Assembly: GCA_016875915.1 (NCBI GenBank)
Contig: VGOM01000020.1
Span: 1 to 32,568, forward strand
Length of the DNA stretch: 32,568 nt
Reading direction: 5' to 3'
Origin: Chloroflexota bacterium
GTDB taxonomy: Bacteria; Chloroflexota; Dehalococcoidia; UBA2247; RBG-13-53-26
The notes below the pieces were generated by a model. It made no database searches, was not told the origin of the DNA, and was given only the letters and a program-made list of their open reading frames with translations. The position numbers and the translations under genes were made by a program. Below are positions 30,813 to 32,568 of the stretch, one piece after another. Positions within the stretch are counted from its first letter, which is position 1. Every line of letters starts with the position of its first letter.

Positions 30813-31013
30813 TGCAGTGTCTCCCCTCGCACACTCTGTGTCGTTGCGAGGAGTCCTTCCCTCTCGTATGTCATGCCGCACTTGATGCGGCATCCAGGGC
30901 TGGGGTGGTGTGCCGCCAGGTCCTTCCCGCCAGGGAAGGATCATCCCGCCCGCCTCTGGCGGGATGCGGCATCCAGGGCTGGGGTGGTGTGCCGTCAGGT
31001 CCTTCCCCCAGGC
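30809..31013 (+). repeat. composite REP/MITE-like repeat cluster
   Basis: The left end CTAGTGCAGTGTCTCC contains the TAG stop of the methyltransferase gene. TTGCGAGGAGT follows (a second repeat type), then unit 30870-30896 (GCCGCA-cttga-TGCGGC) with the tail GGGCTGGGGTGGTGTG. Next come a GGTCCTTC..GAAGGATC hairpin (30919-30942), the hybrid unit 30941-30974 (CCCGCC-tct-GGCGGG joined to ATGCGGCATCCA), and a second copy of the tail ending at the next GGTCCTTC. Confidence 0.8.
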
Positions 31014-31436
31014 AACATTCCCCAACCTCTCATTCCTGCTGAGAGATGCCACCGCCATCGACTTTCCTGGATGCCTTTGGTCGGCGGTGCCATAGGCGAC
31101 ATCGGCGACCCATGTGGGTAGGTGTGGGGCAGCAACCCATTGGCTGCGATCAGAATATCTGGACTCTCGGTGCAGAGTGGATGCCTGACGCGGCGCGTCC
31201 GGTTATGTCGCAGAACGGAGAGGTCAGGCGCTGGCAAAGTTAGCAGGTCAGAAACCGCGAACTCACGCTTGGAGCACCGGAAGCGACGCTTGGCTCCCGG
31301 AGCGGATGATCTACATACAGAAGGTCACTTCGTTGCGCCCAGGCTGGTGGATATTGCGGCCATACGGAGCAATGGGGGTATCGCAGTTCCCAGTACCCTA
31401 TGCGTTCGGAGTCCCCTGCGTAGTTTCCGACTGCAG
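31014..31436. other. gene-free stretch
   Basis: I see no convincing gene, RNA or promoter here. Short reading frames exist on both strands but lack ribosome sites and protein-like composition. The base composition is visibly less GC-rich than the catabolic region to the left. Confidence 0.5.
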
Positions 31437-31456
31437 GATCAAGGTTTGGCTTGATC
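31437..31456 (-). terminator. stem-loop just past the DUF1508 gene
   Basis: GATCAAG (31437-31443) and CTTGATC (31450-31456) close a 6-base loop two bases after the stop codon. There is no T tract in the leftward transcript, so termination is only suggested by position. Confidence 0.4.
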
Positions 31457-31458
31457 GT

Positions 31459-31638
31459 CTATTTCTCTTCAATCTTTGCTGCCGCCACGTTCTTCTTGAC
31501 AGACTGTATGCCGGCCTTGGCGCTTTCCTTCGATGCGTAGCCCTCTCCCCCAGTGGCTAGGGTCTTTCCATTCGATGCCACTAGTATCCAGCGGAATTCC
31601 CCTGCTGAGTCCTGGTACAGTTCGAACCTCGCGGCCAT
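31459..31638 (-). CDS. DUF1508 (YegP-type) small protein
   Basis: A 59-residue single DUF1508 module: FELYQDSAGEFRWILVASNG, then the conserved ending YASKESAKAGIQSVKKN. YegP proteins usually carry two such repeats; this is a one-module form. The domain is a small beta-beta-alpha fold with no established biochemical function. The ATG at 31638 is supported by AAGGAGA about 11 bases upstream and by the family's start; an in-frame ATG at 31686 would add a basic stretch. A stem-loop follows the stop. Confidence 0.88.
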   Translation of the reverse strand: MAARFELYQDSAGEFRWILVASNGKTLATGGEGYASKESAKAGIQSVKKNVAAAKIEEK

Positions 31639-31697
31639 CTGGAATGTCTCCTTCCTTCTAGAGTATTCCCCACGTGAGTTTAGCATACAATACGGAA

Positions 31698-31783
31698 GGT
31701 CAGCAGTGGATGATTCGAACCGCGGACCCTACGGGTTGTTACAAGGATGGGCTTCTAGGTTGGTGGAAGGCTGAGCTTCTGAC
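31698..31783 (-). pseudogene. tRNA-like remnant (anticodon loop resembling tRNA-Thr UGU)
   Basis: Read leftward: acceptor-like GTCAGAAG (31783-31776) with CTGCTGAC (31706-31699), 7 of 8 pairs. Then a box-A-like GCTCAG..TAGAAGC with an overlong D region, an anticodon-type loop CTTGTAA (31745-31739) and a box-B GGTTCGAATC (31721-31712). The order and rough spacing are those of a tRNA, but the D, anticodon and T stems do not pair properly, so it cannot be a normal functional tRNA. It may be a decayed copy or an integration-site remnant. Confidence 0.3.
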
Positions 31784-32052
31784 TCGTCTCAAAGGGTGTC
31801 GAAAGTCGGGGGCAATAGGCCGGTTCTATGCGTGGTGGGCCATACTGGACGATAGACAGAACCAGACGCTTCGAACTGGCCTTCAGTCTGGCGGCTGCAA
31901 CCTGAGAAGTAGTGCAACTAGCTGGGGGCAGGACAAGGCGATTCCAGGGTATGGGTTGCCTTCACGGCGTTCTCACTCAAGATTCGTGGCGGAGTTCTTG
32001 CAGTCGCTTGAGTTTGCAGACGGGTCATCTAGGAGTGCATCGGCCAATGAAT

Positions 32053-32080
32053 TTGACAATGCCATGCAAACCGGTATAAT
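32053..32080 (+). promoter_or_regulatory. consensus -35/-10 pair upstream of the secreted protein gene
   Basis: Perfect TTGACA (32053-32058), 16-base spacer, perfect TATAAT (32075-32080), the strongest match to sigma70 consensus in the window. If used, it gives a leader of about 180 bases to the ATG at 32266. It overlaps the riboswitch-like segments at 32066-32091, so the two readings compete. Confidence 0.55.
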
Positions 32081-32199
32081 CCACGCAAAGCTCGGGTTCA
32101 TAGACGTTCTGCTCGACGAGGGGTTCGGGCAGTCCAAAGAGGGGGCTTTGAACAGCCACCTGCCCTTGGTCACCTGGGTAGCGGGCGGCCAACGGTGAG
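32059..32199 (+). promoter_or_regulatory. structured leader with c-di-GMP-I (GEMM)-like sequence blocks
   Basis: Blocks GCAAACC (32066-32072), ACGCAAAGC (32083-32091) and GGTAGCGGG (32177-32185) occur in the order found in class I c-di-GMP aptamers. Between the last two, GGGCAG (32127-32132) pairs with CTGCCC (32160-32165) around an inner CAAAG/CTTTG hairpin (32135-32150). A terminator-like hairpin and the gene for a secreted protein follow. Against it, the GNRA-capped P2 helix and the GG before ACGC are missing. It may be a diverged, decayed or coincidental motif. Confidence 0.3.
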
Positions 32200-32200
32200 A

Positions 32201-32230
32201 CCAACCTCTCTCAGGTTGGCTTTGCGTTTC
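32201..32230 (+). terminator. stem-loop with T-rich tail in the leader of the secreted protein gene
   Basis: CCAACCT (32201-32207) pairs with AGGTTGG (32213-32219) around CTCTC, followed by CTTTGCGTTTC. It lies 36 bases before the start codon, so it could act as an attenuator or close an upstream transcript. Confidence 0.5.
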
Positions 32231-32265
32231 TGAATCCCAGAGCAACTCTCTCAAGGGGGGATAAC

Positions 32266-32568
32266 ATGGGAAAAGTGCGACTCGGCCTCATTGCGTTCAT
32301 CTTGTTGGTATCCTTGTTGACAACGTCCTTGCCAGCTCCCATTGTGGTGGCAGATGATCCACCAATCAATCCAACAATCTCGTCTGTGAGTCCCGACAAG
32401 GTTGCCCCCGGGCAGGTGCTCAATGTCACTCTTGGCGGCGGTGATTTCTGTACCGAGTCATATAGTGATCAGGTCATTGACGTTGATTTCGGAGAAGGCA
32501 TTAGGGTTGAGATTAATGCAGTGGCCCCAGCCTGGATAGAAGCCCGGGTAACAGTTGATTCAGTGACC
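32266..32568 (+). CDS. secreted protein with Ig-like (IPT/TIG-type) N-terminal domain, 3' end cut
   Basis: The visible 101 residues begin with a Sec signal peptide: MGKVR, a hydrophobic core LGLIAFILLVSLLTTSLPAP, and a likely cleavage near VVADD. The mature part opens PTISSVSPDKVAPGQVLNVT, which has the PxISSVSPxxxxPGxxxxVT pattern of IPT/TIG or related bacterial Ig-like domains found in surface and adhesion proteins. It starts at ATG 32266 with AAGGGGGG five bases upstream. The gene runs off the window, so total length and anchoring are unknown. Its codons look less GC-rich than those of the catabolic genes. Confidence 0.8.
   Translation, partial: MGKVRLGLIAFILLVSLLTTSLPAPIVVADDPPINPTISSVSPDKVAPGQVLNVTLGGGDFCTESYSDQVIDVDFGEGIRVEINAVAPAWIEARVTVDSVT

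Noticed and set aside
16854-30974. CRISPR array from the recurring palindromic units
   Set aside because: Spacing is irregular (tens of bases to kilobases), genes lie between units, spacers are not uniform, and no cas genes are present; these are dispersed REP/MITE-like repeats.
31674-32198. 174-codon rightward frame ending just before the 32201 hairpin
   Set aside because: It runs through the tRNA-like remnant (the IRTADP-type translation is a known artefact of tRNA-like DNA) and the promoter/riboswitch-like region. It has no ribosome site and no recognised domain; the position of its stop before the hairpin is its only support.

Overview
The window is GC-rich, densely coded bacterial DNA. 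Its gene content suggests an anaerobe: tungsten-type aldehyde:ferredoxin oxidoreductase, molybdopterin enzyme, corrinoid/UroD-type methyltransfer pair, NiFe-hydrogenase maturation genes, polyferredoxins and several family III CoA-transferases. The combination resembles Dehalococcoidia-like Chloroflexota from anoxic sediments or groundwater. That assignment is inference from gene content; no rRNA or other phylogenetic marker is present.

Layout. (1) 1-3.9 kb: Fe-S and hydrogenase maturation. It holds a cut NifU C-terminal domain, a second NifU-like protein with a damaged Cys pair, an FmdB zinc ribbon, a hydrogenase maturation protease, a YkgJ-type Cys-rich protein, a possible 29-residue membrane peptide, and a leftward rhomboid-hypA-hypB operon. 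(2) 4-7 kb: a leftward pair of a Tat-exported DUF362 protein and a NapH-NapG-like membrane polyferredoxin fusion, plus a small tail-anchored protein. (3) 7.1-10.5 kb: aldehyde dehydrogenase and a ketosteroid-dehydrogenase-like flavoprotein. (4) 10.6-16.8 kb: a rightward operon of a MacB/LolD-type ABC ATPase, a large FtsX-type permease and two family III CoA-transferases. (5) 17.2-24.7 kb: zinc ribbon protein, SDR, molybdopterin oxidoreductase, dodecin, DUF5679, flavin reductase and AOR. (6) 24.9-30.8 kb: a Zn-alcohol dehydrogenase with a second CoA-transferase pair, then a corrinoid protein with a UroD-like methyltransferase. (7) 30.8-32.6 kb: gene-poor, visibly more AT-rich DNA with a DUF1508 gene, a tRNA-like remnant, and a structured leader before a cut secreted Ig-like-domain protein.

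The genes look like a strictly anaerobic catabolic island. Alcohol dehydrogenase, aldehyde dehydrogenase, AOR, SDR and a flavin-dependent dehydrogenase could oxidise an alcohol/aldehyde/ketone substrate. The CoA-transferases would activate acids, and the Mo enzyme and polyferredoxins would handle electrons. The clearest biochemical signal is that each CoA-transferase pair has one subunit with the catalytic Asp and one in which it is Tyr, implying obligate heteromers.

Intergenic DNA is seeded with at least fourteen REP/MITE-like hairpin units, all in one orientation. Several of their ends coincide with the stop codons of neighbouring genes. Good sigma70-like promoters can be read in front of most transcription units.
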